A stretch of 64,000 bases of DNA from Pelagicoccus sp. SDUM812002 (GTDB lineage: Bacteria; Verrucomicrobiota; Verrucomicrobiia; Opitutales; Opitutaceae). A program made the translations under genes and the position numbers. Below the pieces are notes generated by a model. It was not told where the DNA came from, did not search any database, and worked only from the letters and a program-made list of their open reading frames with translations. The stretch covers positions 186,001 through 250,000 of the forward strand of contig NZ_JARXHX010000006.1 of the NCBI RefSeq assembly GCF_031127835.1, in the 5' to 3' direction. Below, piece by piece: positions 51,231-60,013 of this stretch. Numbering within the stretch: position 1 is the stretch's first letter; the number at the start of each line of letters is the position of its first letter.

Positions 51231-52475
51231 ATGAGCGAAAAGAAAAACCCAATGTCAAACGCGCCACGAAACTTCCGCCCGGAGCCCTACGGCTACCACG
51301 AGGAGATCGAGCTCGACATCGAAACGCTCACCAACATGGGGCAAGGCCTCGGCCGCATCGACGACTGGGTGGTTATGGTCCGATTCGCACTGCCGGGAGA
51401 GCGGGTGCGAGCTCGCGTCTATCGCAACGACAAGAACTTCTCCGAAGCCGATCTCGTCGAGGTCATCAAGCCATCGCCCCAACGCATCATACCACCTTGC
51501 CCAGTCTTCACCGAATGTGGCGGTTGCCAGTATCAGCATTTCGAATACTCGTCCCAGCTTGAGTGGAAAACCAAACAAGTAAAAGAGCTCCTCTGGCACA
51601 TGGTCCGCATCGAGCACCCCGTCCTGCCAGCCATCGCCTCGCCCAAGCAGTATGGCTACCGCTCCAAGCTTACCCCTCACTTCGAGGTTCCCCGCAAGGG
51701 CCGCCCCATGACCATCGGCTTCCTAAAGGCTGGCACCCGCAGCCGACACGTAGAGGTGGAGCAATGCCCCCTCATCAGCGACGCGATGAACGAAACCCTC
51801 ACCGCAGTTCGCGCCGAAACCTACGCCCGCCAGGAAACGAAACCTTTCAAGAAAGGCGGCACTTTGCTCATTCGCGAACACCTCGACGGTGTCACCACCG
51901 ACCCGAAAGAAACTATTCGCGAGAGAGTCGGCGATATTACCTTCTCCTTCATCGCCGGTGAGTTCTTCCAGAACAACCCCTCCATCCTGCCAGTCTTCAC
52001 AAGCTACGTGCGCGACAAAGCGCGCGACGCAGGAGCGAAGTACCTCGTCGACGCCTATTGCGGCTCCGGCCTCTTCACCCTCACTGCCGCCCAAGACTTC
52101 AAGCAGGTTGTCGGTGTCGAAGTCTCCGAACAGTCGATCGAGTACGCCAAGCGCAACGCAGAGGACAACCAGATCGAAAATGCCGCCTTCGTGCTGGGCG
52201 ATGCGGCCTCCATCTTCGAACAAATCGAATTTCCCGGCGACGAGTCGGCTGTCGTAATCGACCCGCCGCGAAAGGGTTCCAGCGAAGACTTCCTCACCCA
52301 GCTCATCGCCTTCGGGCCGCGTTCCGTGATCTACGTATCCTGCAACCCCGCCACCCAGATGCGTGACCTGCAAGTACTACTCGGAGGGGGCTACGAGATA
52401 GAGGAAATCCAGCCGTTCGACCTCTTTCCACAAACGCGCCACCTCGAATGCGTGGTCGTTTTAAAGAGAGTGTAA
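51231..52475 (+). CDS. rlmD: TrmA/RlmD-family RNA uracil-C5 methyltransferase
   Basis: 414 residues. A TRAM domain (about 22-80), then the 4Fe-4S cysteines 90, 96, 99 and 179 as in RlmD/RlmC. The SAM-binding motif VDAYCGSGLFTLTAA (274-288), DPPRKG (344-349) and the nucleophile Cys371 in YVSCNPATQMRDL follow. It methylates C5 of a specific uridine, most likely 23S rRNA U1939 or U747. TrmA is less likely because it lacks the Fe-S cysteines. Monocistronic by spacing. Confidence 0.88.
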   Translation: MSEKKNPMSNAPRNFRPEPYGYHEEIELDIETLTNMGQGLGRIDDWVVMVRFALPGERVRARVYRNDKNFSEADLVEVIKPSPQRIIPPCPVFTECGGCQYQHFEYSSQLEWKTKQVKELLWHMVRIEHPVLPAIASPKQYGYRSKLTPHFEVPRKGRPMTIGFLKAGTRSRHVEVEQCPLISDAMNETLTAVRAETYARQETKPFKKGGTLLIREHLDGVTTDPKETIRERVGDITFSFIAGEFFQNNPSILPVFTSYVRDKARDAGAKYLVDAYCGSGLFTLTAAQDFKQVVGVEVSEQSIEYAKRNAEDNQIENAAFVLGDAASIFEQIEFPGDESAVVIDPPRKGSSEDFLTQLIAFGPRSVIYVSCNPATQMRDLQVLLGGGYEIEEIQPFDLFPQTRHLECVVVLKRV

Positions 52476-52495
52476 GGATTCAGCGACTACCTAGA

Positions 52496-52513
52496 ACTCG
52501 GTATTTACCGAGT
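52496..52513 (+). other. Perfect stem-loop after the rRNA methyltransferase gene
   Basis: ACTCGGT-ATTT-ACCGAGT, seven pairs, 21 bases past the stop. No T-run follows, so it may be a weak terminator or mRNA stabiliser. The rest of 52514-52650 shows nothing that I can name. Confidence 0.4.
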
Positions 52514-52650
52514 AATAGCTTCAAGGCATTCATCTAGGACCGAATCGACGTTGCTCAATAGCGACGTTTAGTCACTTGATCCTTCGCTGAATCGCTCAGC
52601 AAATGCACGCCCAAGCCGACCTGTAGAGACTCGTTCATCCCTCAGGTCAC

Positions 52651-52681
52651 AAAAAAACGGCACCCTTCTAGTGGTGTGCCG
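52651..52681 (-). terminator. Terminator of the single-domain response regulator
   Basis: On the minus strand CGGCAC (52676-52681) pairs with GTGCCG (52658-52663), extended by CC/GG with one bulge, followed by TTTTTTT (52651-52657). Confidence 0.85.
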
Positions 52682-52709
52682 CGTATTCAAATTTTAGAGG
52701 CGAGCCGAC

Positions 52710-53105
52710 CTAGTTATCTCCAGCGAGTATGCTGGAGATTACTTCTTCCAAACTCGCTGGCTTGAATGGCTTCGCGAGAGCTGGATACTCTTTTCCCGCG
52801 ACCTTTAATCGGGTCACCTTGCCAGAGTCGCCAGACTTGCTGAGCAAAGAGGTCAAAAACAGTACCTTCAAATCATGCATACGATCTATGGCTGTCAGCT
52901 TCTTCACCGCTTCGGATCCGTGCATATCGGGTAGCAAGACATCAACGATCATCAGATCAGGGGGCTCACGCAGAGCGAGTTCGATGGCGAAGCGTCCTTC
53001 GTAACTTTCCTGAACCTCGTAGCCCTTCGATTCCAAAAATGCGGAAAGGAGGCGAGCCGAGGCCTTATCGTCTTCCAATAGGATAATTTTCTTTGAGTCG
53101 GCCAT
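52710..53105 (-). CDS. Single-domain response regulator
   Basis: 131 residues, receiver domain only. Acidic pair in IILLEDD (11-13), phosphoacceptor in LMIVDVLLPD (about Asp55), and the conserved Lys in LAKPFKPASLEE near 114. The loop between strands 4 and 5 is lengthened (SLLSKSGDSGKVTRLKVAG). No output domain, so it acts by protein contact like CheY. No kinase is adjacent. It has its own terminator. Confidence 0.85.
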   Translation of the reverse strand: MADSKKIILLEDDKASARLLSAFLESKGYEVQESYEGRFAIELALREPPDLMIVDVLLPDMHGSEAVKKLTAIDRMHDLKVLFLTSLLSKSGDSGKVTRLKVAGKEYPALAKPFKPASLEEVISSILAGDN

Positions 53106-53225
53106 AGGATGTAATGTGGTCTGTTGGCTTAGATCGGCAAAAAGCAGTTGGTTTCGAGGTAAGAAGAGGACATTCTCAGGTAGACCTTAAATTTAACGCC
53201 TCTTTGAATAAATGAGGCATGGACC

Positions 53226-53711
53226 TCACTCGCCTAGGGCCTTGATTTGGTCTCTGACTGTCGCTGCCATCTCGTACTCTTCGCGACTCACATACTCGTC
53301 GAGGCGACGTTTTAAGTCCGCAATTTCCTCAGGCGTCACGTCTCGCTTCTTACCTCGAGGCACTTTGCCTATGTGGCTACTGCCGCGATGCAACTTATTG
53401 ATCACTGGCTCGAGCTTTCCTTCGAAGGTCTCGTAACATTTCGAGCATCCGAGCCGGCCATGCTCTTTAAAGTCTGCAGGCGTTAAGCCACAGCCAGGAC
53501 AGGCTCGTTCGCTTTCCTTTGGCGATCTCGGCACCTTGCCTCCGTTTTCAGCATCTATCAGATCCCATGCCGCGCCTTGTTTGTAAGCCTTCGCCTTCGG
53601 GCAATTAGAACAAACGCCCAACTTCACGGCCTCACCGTCGACTACCTTCGTCAGGTGGATGGAGGTGGGAGCGTTGCAGTGTGAGCAGTTTTTGGGTCGC
53701 GATTCACTCAT
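53226..53711 (-). CDS. UvrB/UvrC-motif zinc protein (McsA-like)
   Basis: 161 residues from the ATG at 53711; the frame extends to 53813 without support. Four zinc-knuckle type pairs: CSHCNAP, CSNCPKA, CPGCGLT and CSKCYETF. The C-terminus EEIADLKRRLDEYVSREEYE is a UVR motif. The layout matches McsA, the activator of the McsB arginine kinase in Firmicutes, but in other phyla such proteins occur without McsB or CtsR, as here. It may act with Clp proteins. Confidence 0.8.
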   Translation of the reverse strand: MSESRPKNCSHCNAPTSIHLTKVVDGEAVKLGVCSNCPKAKAYKQGAAWDLIDAENGGKVPRSPKESERACPGCGLTPADFKEHGRLGCSKCYETFEGKLEPVINKLHRGSSHIGKVPRGKKRDVTPEEIADLKRRLDEYVSREEYEMAATVRDQIKALGE

Positions 53712-53822
53712 TTGGTCAAAATGGCCTTCCCCTATACTTCGGCCTAAAACCTGCAGAGCCGCAGCGAAAAGATAGATTTTTTCACCCTTCACACATCTGC
53801 AGCCGCTCGCCACAGTCCCTGC

Positions 53823-54272
53823 ATGTCAGAACACATCGCCACCCTCGCCTGGAAACGCGGAGAATCCGCCTTCGATTACAAGAGTTACTCCCGCAACCAC
53901 ACTTGGGACTTCGGCCAAGGCACTATCGTAAGCGCCTCCGCCGCAACAGACTACCTCGGAGACGCTGCATGCGTCGACCCCGAGCAAGCCTTCGTCGCCT
54001 CCCTCTCCAGCTGCCACATGCTAACCTTCCTTGCTATCGCCGCCATGAGCAAGATCACCGTCGAAAGCTACACCGACCGTGCCGTCGGTCACCTCGCCAA
54101 AAACGATTCCGGCAAGCTAGTCATCACCCGCGTCGACCTCTATCCAGAAATCGTATTTGCCGACGGCTCAGCTCCCAGTCCCAAGATGCTAGAGCGACTG
54201 CACCACAAAGCTCATGAAGAGTGCTTCCTCGCAAACTCCGTCACTTGCGAAATCGTCACCCACCTCCCCTAA
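53823..54272 (+). CDS. OsmC-family peroxide-handling protein
   Basis: 149 residues. OsmC/Ohr fold: VDPEQAFVASLSSCHMLTFL contains the reactive cysteine region; a second cysteine lies in GDAACVDPEQ rather than the classical helix position, and ANSVTCEIVTHLP closes the protein with a third. Such proteins reduce organic hydroperoxides using paired cysteines, but this subgroup (YhfA/OsmC-like) has less certain activity. Transcribed divergently from the McsA-like gene, start codons about 110 bases apart. Confidence 0.8.
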   Translation: MSEHIATLAWKRGESAFDYKSYSRNHTWDFGQGTIVSASAATDYLGDAACVDPEQAFVASLSSCHMLTFLAIAAMSKITVESYTDRAVGHLAKNDSGKLVITRVDLYPEIVFADGSAPSPKMLERLHHKAHEECFLANSVTCEIVTHLP

Positions 54273-54345
54273 GTCCGGATCTTCCCGCCTCTTCTTCTCC
54301 TCCCTTTTCCCTTCCTAAGCCTAAATACCTACCACCTAAAAAGCA

Positions 54346-55773
54346 GTGTCCGAAATTGTAGACTTCCTCAACAAATACATCTGGTCCAACTGGCTCGTAG
54401 GCCTCTGTCTCGTCACTGGGCTCTACTTCTCGATAGCTACCCGATTCCTCCAAGTTCGCCTCATCGGCTCCATGGTGCGTTTTCTATTTTCGGGCAAGGA
54501 ATCAGCCGCTGGCCTCTCCTCCTTTCAAGCCTTCGCCCTCGCCGTCTCCGGTCGCGTCGGCACCGGCAATATTGTGGGCGTCGCCTCCGCCATCGCCATG
54601 GGCGGCCCTGGCGCCGTCTTCTGGATGTGGATCATCGCCTTCCTCGGCGCTGGCTCCGCCTTCGCAGAAGCCACTCTTGCCCAGATGTACAAAAAGGAAA
54701 TCGACGGCGAATACCGCGGCGGTCCCGCCTACTACATCGAAAAAGGCCTCGGGGTAAAATGGTACGCCATCGTATTCGCCCTCTCTACGATTCTCGCCAC
54801 CGGACTCCTACTTCCCAGTGTGCAGTCAAACTCCATCGGCGCCGCAATCGAAAACGCATTTGGACTCTCCCCCTATATCACCGGGCTCGTTATCGTCGTT
54901 CTCCTCGCCGTCATCATCTTCGGAGGCGTTCACCGTATCGGCCACGTCGCCCAGTTCGCGGTCCCCTTCATGGCGCTTGGTTACATCATCATCGCCCTCA
55001 TCGTCATCTTAGCCAACGCCTCAGAAATCCCCGCCGTCTTCGCAACAATCTTTCGCAACGCTTTCGGGCTCGACCCTGCTTTCGGCGGACTCCTCGGCGC
55101 CGCTATCCAGTGGGGCGTCAAACGCGGCATCTATTCAAACGAAGCGGGTCAAGGTACCGCCCCCATTGCCGCCGCCACCGCAGAGGTGAACCACCCAGCC
55201 AAGCAAGGACTCGTGCAAGCCTTCTCAGTCTACGTGGACACTTGGTTCGTCTGCACCGCGACCGCCATCATGATTCTCATAACGGACTCCTTCAACGTTT
55301 TCGACGGCGATGGAACACCTATCATCGAAAACCTCGAAGGCTTCCCCGCCGGTCCCATCTACACCCAAAACGCTGTCGACAGTCTTCTTCCGGGCTTCGG
55401 GTCCGCCTTCATCGCCATTGCCCTGCTCTTCTTCGCTTTCACTACCTTGCTCGCCTACTACTACTACACCGAGTCCAACCTCGTCTATCTCATCAAATCC
55501 GGCCCTGCCCGCCAACGTGCCACCCAAATCGTGCGCGTTCTCTTCCTCGGTCTCATCTATTACGGATCCATCAAGTCTGCCACCCTCGCTTGGGCCATGG
55601 GCGACGTCGGCGTCGGCCTCATGGCATGGGTCAACATCATCGCCATCCTTCTCCTCAGCCCCCAAGTCTTCCGCTGCCTCAAGGACTTCGAAACTCAGCA
55701 AAAAGCCGGCAAAGACCCCTCTTTCGACCCCGAGGCTGCCAAACTCCCTCTGGCCACATTCTGGAAAAAGTAA
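54346..55773 (+). CDS. Sodium:alanine symporter (AGCS family)
   Basis: 475 residues from a GTG at 54346; about 10-11 membrane helices. The family signature is plain: FQAFALAVSGRVGTGNIVGV (59-78), GGPGAVFWMWIIAFLGAGSA, YRGGPAYYIEKGLG and GIYSNEAGQGTAPIAAA near 265. These proteins bring in alanine or glycine with Na+. The gene follows the OsmC gene by 73 bases; no regulation is visible. Codon use is markedly rich in C at third positions, as in neighbouring genes. Confidence 0.92.
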   Translation: MSEIVDFLNKYIWSNWLVGLCLVTGLYFSIATRFLQVRLIGSMVRFLFSGKESAAGLSSFQAFALAVSGRVGTGNIVGVASAIAMGGPGAVFWMWIIAFLGAGSAFAEATLAQMYKKEIDGEYRGGPAYYIEKGLGVKWYAIVFALSTILATGLLLPSVQSNSIGAAIENAFGLSPYITGLVIVVLLAVIIFGGVHRIGHVAQFAVPFMALGYIIIALIVILANASEIPAVFATIFRNAFGLDPAFGGLLGAAIQWGVKRGIYSNEAGQGTAPIAAATAEVNHPAKQGLVQAFSVYVDTWFVCTATAIMILITDSFNVFDGDGTPIIENLEGFPAGPIYTQNAVDSLLPGFGSAFIAIALLFFAFTTLLAYYYYTESNLVYLIKSGPARQRATQIVRVLFLGLIYYGSIKSATLAWAMGDVGVGLMAWVNIIAILLLSPQVFRCLKDFETQQKAGKDPSFDPEAAKLPLATFWKK

Positions 55774-55866
55774 GGAGAAGGGAGGGCTTCCACGCCGTCC
55801 GCGCTGCAGATTCACCGAGCACCCATTGTCCCTCCGGGACTGAAACCCTGTAGCCGGAAACTGAAA

Positions 55867-56148
55867 CTAAATATTCCAGCGCGTCTTCGATTTCTGGGTC
55901 GGCTTGTGAACTTTGAACAACTTGGGATCATGCATGCGGTTCGCCTTTTCCGCAGTCTCTTCGTCCAACCCCTTTAGCAGCTCCATGATCTCCACCAGGG
56001 CATGAGACACTGGGATGTCCCGCGCATTGCTGTGGGCGTAGTGGCCTTCGCAATACACGTGTATCGCCTTGCCAATCGACTTCGCCGCTTCGCGCACATG
56101 ATCATTGATGTAGCCATCGTCATTCGGTTCGTAGCGTCCCTTTTCCAT
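55867..56148 (-). CDS. Small acidic-basic protein of unknown function
   Basis: 93 residues from the ATG at 56148 (MEKGRYEPNDDGYINDH); an ATG at 56157 would add three residues. It is helical, with AAKSIGKAIHVYCEGHYAHS in the first half and SHALVEIMELLKGLDEETAE later. No membrane segment, signal or motif is recognised. It lies between the symporter and lpxR, on the opposite strand. Confidence 0.55.
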   Translation of the reverse strand: MEKGRYEPNDDGYINDHVREAAKSIGKAIHVYCEGHYAHSNARDIPVSHALVEIMELLKGLDEETAEKANRMHDPKLFKVHKPTQKSKTRWNI

Positions 56149-56321
56149 ACCCTGCACAAATCACCGTTCCATTCGATTCCTGTAAACGATTTTCGTTAGG
56201 GCTGATACTCGTGTGAGGCAACACTTCGAGCCGAGCAGGGAAGCAGCTGCATTTCGACACAGAATACGTGCAAATCGCAAAGGCCAAAGAGGAAAGAATG
56301 CGTAAAGCACCGCTTATCGAA

Positions 56322-56342
56322 TGCTCTACCCACTCTAGAGCA
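56322..56342. promoter_or_regulatory. Seven-pair dyad upstream of lpxR
   Basis: TGCTCTA (56322-56328) and TAGAGCA (56336-56342) with a seven-base spacer, 32 bases before the lpxR ATG. It could be an operator or a leader hairpin. The remainder of 56149-56321 shows nothing distinct. Confidence 0.3.
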
Positions 56343-56373
56343 GATGGCATGGAAACTGAATACCCCCTGCCAC

Positions 56374-57426
56374 ATGAAATCGAAAGAGTCCTTCAAACGA
56401 GCTACAATATGCACCGGCGTAGCCATTTGCCTCATTGCTCAAACCGCCGCGCAAAACGCCGAAAACAAGGCCGTAACCTTCGGAATCGCTATCGAAAACG
56501 ACTCCTTTTCCGGCACCGATCAAAACTACACCAACGGTACCAAACTTTCCTGGGACTTCGCCAAAGCTGAGACTTACGAAGACATCCCTCATCTTCCCAA
56601 GTGGGCCAAAAGCGTCTCCAAGCTTCGGAAAGAGAGGCCCACTCCATATACATTCGGGGCTACCATCTCCCTAGGTCAAAAGATATTCACGCCGTCGAAC
56701 AAGGAAGCCACCGAACTCTTGGTCGACGAACGCCCCTATGCGGGTTGGACCTACCTCAGCCTCGCTCTACGCGAAACCAAAAAAAACCATACTGACACCT
56801 TTGAAATCACCGCTGGCGTGGTCGGCCCCGACTCCTATGCCGAGGACATCCAAAATTGGGTTCACGAAAAGATCGGTTCCCAAGAAGCCCTAGGCTGGGA
56901 CAACCAACTGAAGAACGAAATCGGCGGCATCCTGACGTGGCAACGCGACACTCGTCTCATCGAATTGCCAAACGACTCGACGGGTTGGGGCACAGATTTC
57001 AACACCTCATTCGGAGCGAGCGTCGGCAACATCTATACCCACGCCCTCCTAGGAGCAAACCTCCGATTCGGTTACAATAGGCAGGCCGCAATATCGTCCC
57101 CTCGTATCCGTCCAGCGAATACCGGAGTATTTCCATCGGGACCAGAAGACGCTCGCCTTCAAATTGGGAAGCCTGACTTCGGATTTTTTCTGACCCTCGG
57201 AGCCGAAGGTCGCTACGTGGGGCGAAACCTTTTCATCGAAGGAAATACTTGGGCTGACAGTCATGGCCTCGAGCTCGAACACCAGGTCGGAGACTACTAC
57301 GCTGGGCTAACCCTCCTCTCGAGAAGATGGTCCCTCAGCTACCTCTACACCGTTCGATCCGCAGAATTCCCAGGGCAAGACGAGCCGCACGAATTCGGGG
57401 GACTCACCATCACTCGGACCTTCTGA
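56374..57426 (+). CDS. lpxR: LpxR-family lipid A 3'-O-deacylase
   Basis: 350 residues from the ATG at 56374 (MKSKESFKR), which starts a signal peptide ending near AQNA; an upstream ATG at 56344 adds ten residues. Family marks: IAIENDSFSGTDQNYTNGTK (catalytic Asn/Asp and Ca2+ site), LVDERPYAGWTYLSLAL and EALGWDNQLKNEIGG, then alternating strands of a 12-strand outer-membrane barrel ending in Phe. LpxR removes the 3'-acyloxyacyl group from lipid A. The 3' end overlaps the convergent ACT gene by 17 bases. Confidence 0.88.
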   Translation: MKSKESFKRATICTGVAICLIAQTAAQNAENKAVTFGIAIENDSFSGTDQNYTNGTKLSWDFAKAETYEDIPHLPKWAKSVSKLRKERPTPYTFGATISLGQKIFTPSNKEATELLVDERPYAGWTYLSLALRETKKNHTDTFEITAGVVGPDSYAEDIQNWVHEKIGSQEALGWDNQLKNEIGGILTWQRDTRLIELPNDSTGWGTDFNTSFGASVGNIYTHALLGANLRFGYNRQAAISSPRIRPANTGVFPSGPEDARLQIGKPDFGFFLTLGAEGRYVGRNLFIEGNTWADSHGLELEHQVGDYYAGLTLLSRRWSLSYLYTVRSAEFPGQDEPHEFGGLTITRTF

Positions 57427-57820
57427 GCGACGCGATCGCGGCTACCGCTTCTTTTGCTCTCTCGCTTTGTACAAATACATGGTCGTGGTGGAAGCCCGCC
57501 ACCACGTTCGCGCTAATCCCTTTTTCCGCTAGGACGCCAGCTACCACCGCGGTCAATCCGACCGCCTCCAAGCTCGAATAAACACTTAAGGTGATCGATC
57601 GAAAAACCGACTCGTACACGAGGTTATTCGCGTCCGCCTTCTCTCTCGGAACCACCAGCGTGAGCCCTTCCCGCTCTCTCACCGATACGATAGGACTCAA
57701 GTCTAACCGTTCTCCGTAAACGGCCTGCTCGAAACTCAGGAAGACAAAGTCGCCATCCAATAAAACGGGCTCAACATTCTCCAAAAGCTTCAACAAATCC
57801 TTTTCTGCCTTCACCGTCAT
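57410..57820 (-). CDS. ACT-domain protein
   Basis: 136 residues. Two ACT-like halves: LLDGDFVFLSFEQAVYGERL and LTLVVPREKADANNLVYESV, then ITLSVYSSLEAVGLTAVVAG and VLAEKGISANVVAGFHHDHV, the layout of the CASTOR/DUF2241-type tandem ACT family. Such proteins bind amino acids and may be regulators. Convergent with lpxR. The gene follows fucI by about 127 bases on the same strand. Confidence 0.78.
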   Translation of the reverse strand: MTVKAEKDLLKLLENVEPVLLDGDFVFLSFEQAVYGERLDLSPIVSVREREGLTLVVPREKADANNLVYESVFRSITLSVYSSLEAVGLTAVVAGVLAEKGISANVVAGFHHDHVFVQSERAKEAVAAIASLRRSE

Positions 57821-57946
57821 TATCGGGTCACCGAAACCACGACCCAGAGCAATAAGCTAAAGCCGCAAGTCCCCAAAACCAAGCTCCAAGCCCGAGCAGT
57901 CCTTACAATCCCAAGCCGCCAATGGCTTTTCCAGATAACTCTGGCC

Positions 57947-59752
57947 TTAGCGGTAGAGCGGTCCGTAAGTCTGACAAGCTCGGAAGTCTGCGCCTTCCAG
58001 GTCTGCCGTTCCAAAGGACCGCCAAGAGCTTGGACGAAATATCCGTTCCTCGGATACATTGTGCATGTAGACCGGAATGCGCAACATCGAGGCCAAGGTG
58101 ATATAAAGATGCCCCACGTGACCGCAGGTTAGCACGCAATGGTTCGCGCCCCAGCTATTCATCACTTCATACGCGCTTCGAAACGCACCTTCTCCCGTCA
58201 GGGTAGGGGCAAACCAGGTCGTCGGCCAAGTCGGGTTAGTACGATCATCGAGTGCCTCGTGAATCCTGTCGGGCAGTTCGATACTATAACCTTCCGCTAC
58301 CTGCAAAACGGGGCCCAAGGCGTCGACCAGGTTCAGTCGAACCATCGTGGAAGCCATACCGCCACGCGTCTTGTAGCGGGTGCTCCAACCTCCTTCTGGG
58401 AAGTACTCCGTTACCGACGGGTGCCAAGTGGTCGCCTTCAGACAGGCATCTACCTCGCTGTCCTCAATATCCCAATACGGCTTCATGGTCGGCTTACCTT
58501 CCGCATCTGACTGCTGCCCCGTCCCGTCAAGAGCAGCGGGGCCAGAGTTGATCAAGTGCAAGATTCCATCCTCTACCAGATCATCGGACAGGTTCTCGCC
58601 GCTTGCTTCGGCGATAGCTTCCTTGCTCCAGTAGGTCCGAAGGTCCGCAAAGATCTGGGCCGAGTTGGTTAAGAGGTGGCCAAAAAGCATCCCAGCTCCG
58701 TTTAAAGCATCATTTTCCGTAGCCACGATATAAGGAGCTCGTTTGCCGTTCCAGTCGAATGAGGTGTTGAGAATAGCCTCCAGGAAATCCCCGTTGGGGA
58801 AATGGTCAGTCCACTGGCGCTGCCCTTGAAAACCAGCCGCGATCGCTCCATGCCCCTGCGCTTGCTCGCCCAAGCCCATCTCCGCCAGCTTTGGATTCCC
58901 TACCATCAGGTCACGAGCTATCAGTGCCATCTTTATGGATACATCCCACTCTTCATCCAACGCATCGCGAGAGCGCTTCGTTTCCTCGGAATTGTAGTCC
59001 TTTCCTTCTGGGCAGTTTTCCGCCACCCACGCCTTCGCTCTATCGAATTCGCCTTGGTCGAACTGGCTCTTCTTCAAACGGCCCACGAATTCAGTTAAGT
59101 CGATCGCCTCCACTCGCATGCCGAGATACTTTTCCCACATGGGATTATCCACCATGGAGCCAGCGATCCCCATGGAAGTGCCGCCCATGGAAAGGTAGGA
59201 CCGCCCTCTCATCAAGCCGACCGCCAAGCCGCAGCGAGCGAAGTTTAACAGCTTCTCGGCCACGTCGGTGGGGATCTCCTTAGTCCCTGCAGGCTGCACA
59301 TCCTTTCCATAGATACCAAACGCGGGAAGCCCTTTCTGAGTGTGCCCAGCCAATGCTGCGGCGAGGTAGACCGCACCAGGACGCTCCGTACCGTTGAAGC
59401 CCCAAATCGCTTTCACGTTGTGCGGATCCATATCCATAGTCTCGGAACCGTAGCACCAACAAGGCGTCACCGTGATCGTGACCGTGACGCCTTCCTTGCG
59501 AAACTTTTCCGCCGCGGCGGTCGCTTCCGCGACCCCACCGATGCAGCTATCCGCTACCACACATTCGACAGGCGATCCGTTCGGATAGCGTAGCACCTTC
59601 GACAGCAAGTCGACCACCGAGGCAGCTTGCTCCATCGTCTGAGCTTCGAGCGATTCGCGAACGCCGCCGAGACGACCATCGATCGTTGGACGAATACCGA
59701 TCTTGGGGAGCGAGCCCTTCCAAGGGCTGGGAGATGAGTTCACTTCTGACAT
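57947..59752 (-). CDS. fucI: L-fucose isomerase
   Basis: 601 residues from the ATG at 59752; the open frame to 59854 is not protein-like. FucI signatures: [20 protein letters not shown] at the start, [59 protein letters not shown], and the Mn2+ ligands region in [20 protein letters not shown] (Glu/Asp). It interconverts L-fucose and L-fuculose, and may act on D-arabinose. Fucose use suits marine algal polysaccharide degraders. Other fuc genes are not in the window. A 9-base inverted repeat lies upstream (59768-59845). Confidence 0.93.
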   Translation of the reverse strand: MSEVNSSPSPWKGSLPKIGIRPTIDGRLGGVRESLEAQTMEQAASVVDLLSKVLRYPNGSPVECVVADSCIGGVAEATAAAEKFRKEGVTVTITVTPCWCYGSETMDMDPHNVKAIWGFNGTERPGAVYLAAALAGHTQKGLPAFGIYGKDVQPAGTKEIPTDVAEKLLNFARCGLAVGLMRGRSYLSMGGTSMGIAGSMVDNPMWEKYLGMRVEAIDLTEFVGRLKKSQFDQGEFDRAKAWVAENCPEGKDYNSEETKRSRDALDEEWDVSIKMALIARDLMVGNPKLAEMGLGEQAQGHGAIAAGFQGQRQWTDHFPNGDFLEAILNTSFDWNGKRAPYIVATENDALNGAGMLFGHLLTNSAQIFADLRTYWSKEAIAEASGENLSDDLVEDGILHLINSGPAALDGTGQQSDAEGKPTMKPYWDIEDSEVDACLKATTWHPSVTEYFPEGGWSTRYKTRGGMASTMVRLNLVDALGPVLQVAEGYSIELPDRIHEALDDRTNPTWPTTWFAPTLTGEGAFRSAYEVMNSWGANHCVLTCGHVGHLYITLASMLRIPVYMHNVSEERIFRPSSWRSFGTADLEGADFRACQTYGPLYR

Positions 59753-59767
59753 AGTAACGAGGTTTAA

Positions 59768-59845
59768 ATAGGTGTGGGGTTGGGAGAACGCGACCGACAA
59801 GCAAAGCCTTTCGCGACTCTCACGCGTCGAATGTGACACACCTAT
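59768..59845. promoter_or_regulatory. Nine-base inverted repeat upstream of fucI
   Basis: ATAGGTGTG (59768-59776) and its exact complement CACACCTAT (59837-59845) flank 60 bases just upstream of the fucI start. The spacing allows looping between two regulator half-sites or a long leader stem. No known operator was matched. Confidence 0.3.
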
Positions 59846-59921
59846 GCCCACCAACTCAAGATGACAAAAGGCCCAAACAAAGGCGCTTTCCCGATTGTCC
59901 TACTCCCGATTTCAGTACCAC

Positions 59922-59965
59922 TGGCAATGCCGGGGGCCGAGGCGTAAGCCGACATCTCATTGCCA
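59922..59965. other. Long hairpin between the CaCA exchanger and fucI
   Basis: TGGCAATG (59922-59929) and CATTGCCA (59958-59965) pair perfectly; inside, GGC-GTAA-GCC forms a second small stem. Immediately to the right ATTGCC-acg-GGCAAT gives an overlapping alternative hairpin, so two folds compete. It follows the CaCA stop on the minus strand, without a T-run. Confidence 0.4.
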
Positions 59966-60013
59966 CGGGCAATTACACAGAGGGTTCATAGTCCATTGGT
60001 CCCCGGTTGCGGG

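Noticed and set aside
54627-55853. 408-codon Arg/His/Pro-rich plus-strand frame
   Set aside because: Shifted frame inside the AGCS symporter gene; composition is typical of an out-of-frame reading of C-rich codons.
57820-58059. Minus-strand frame with a hydrophobic C-terminal segment between fucI and the ACT gene
   Set aside because: Starts inside fucI with no usable start codon in the intergenic part; the hydrophobic stretch alone is weak evidence for a small membrane protein.
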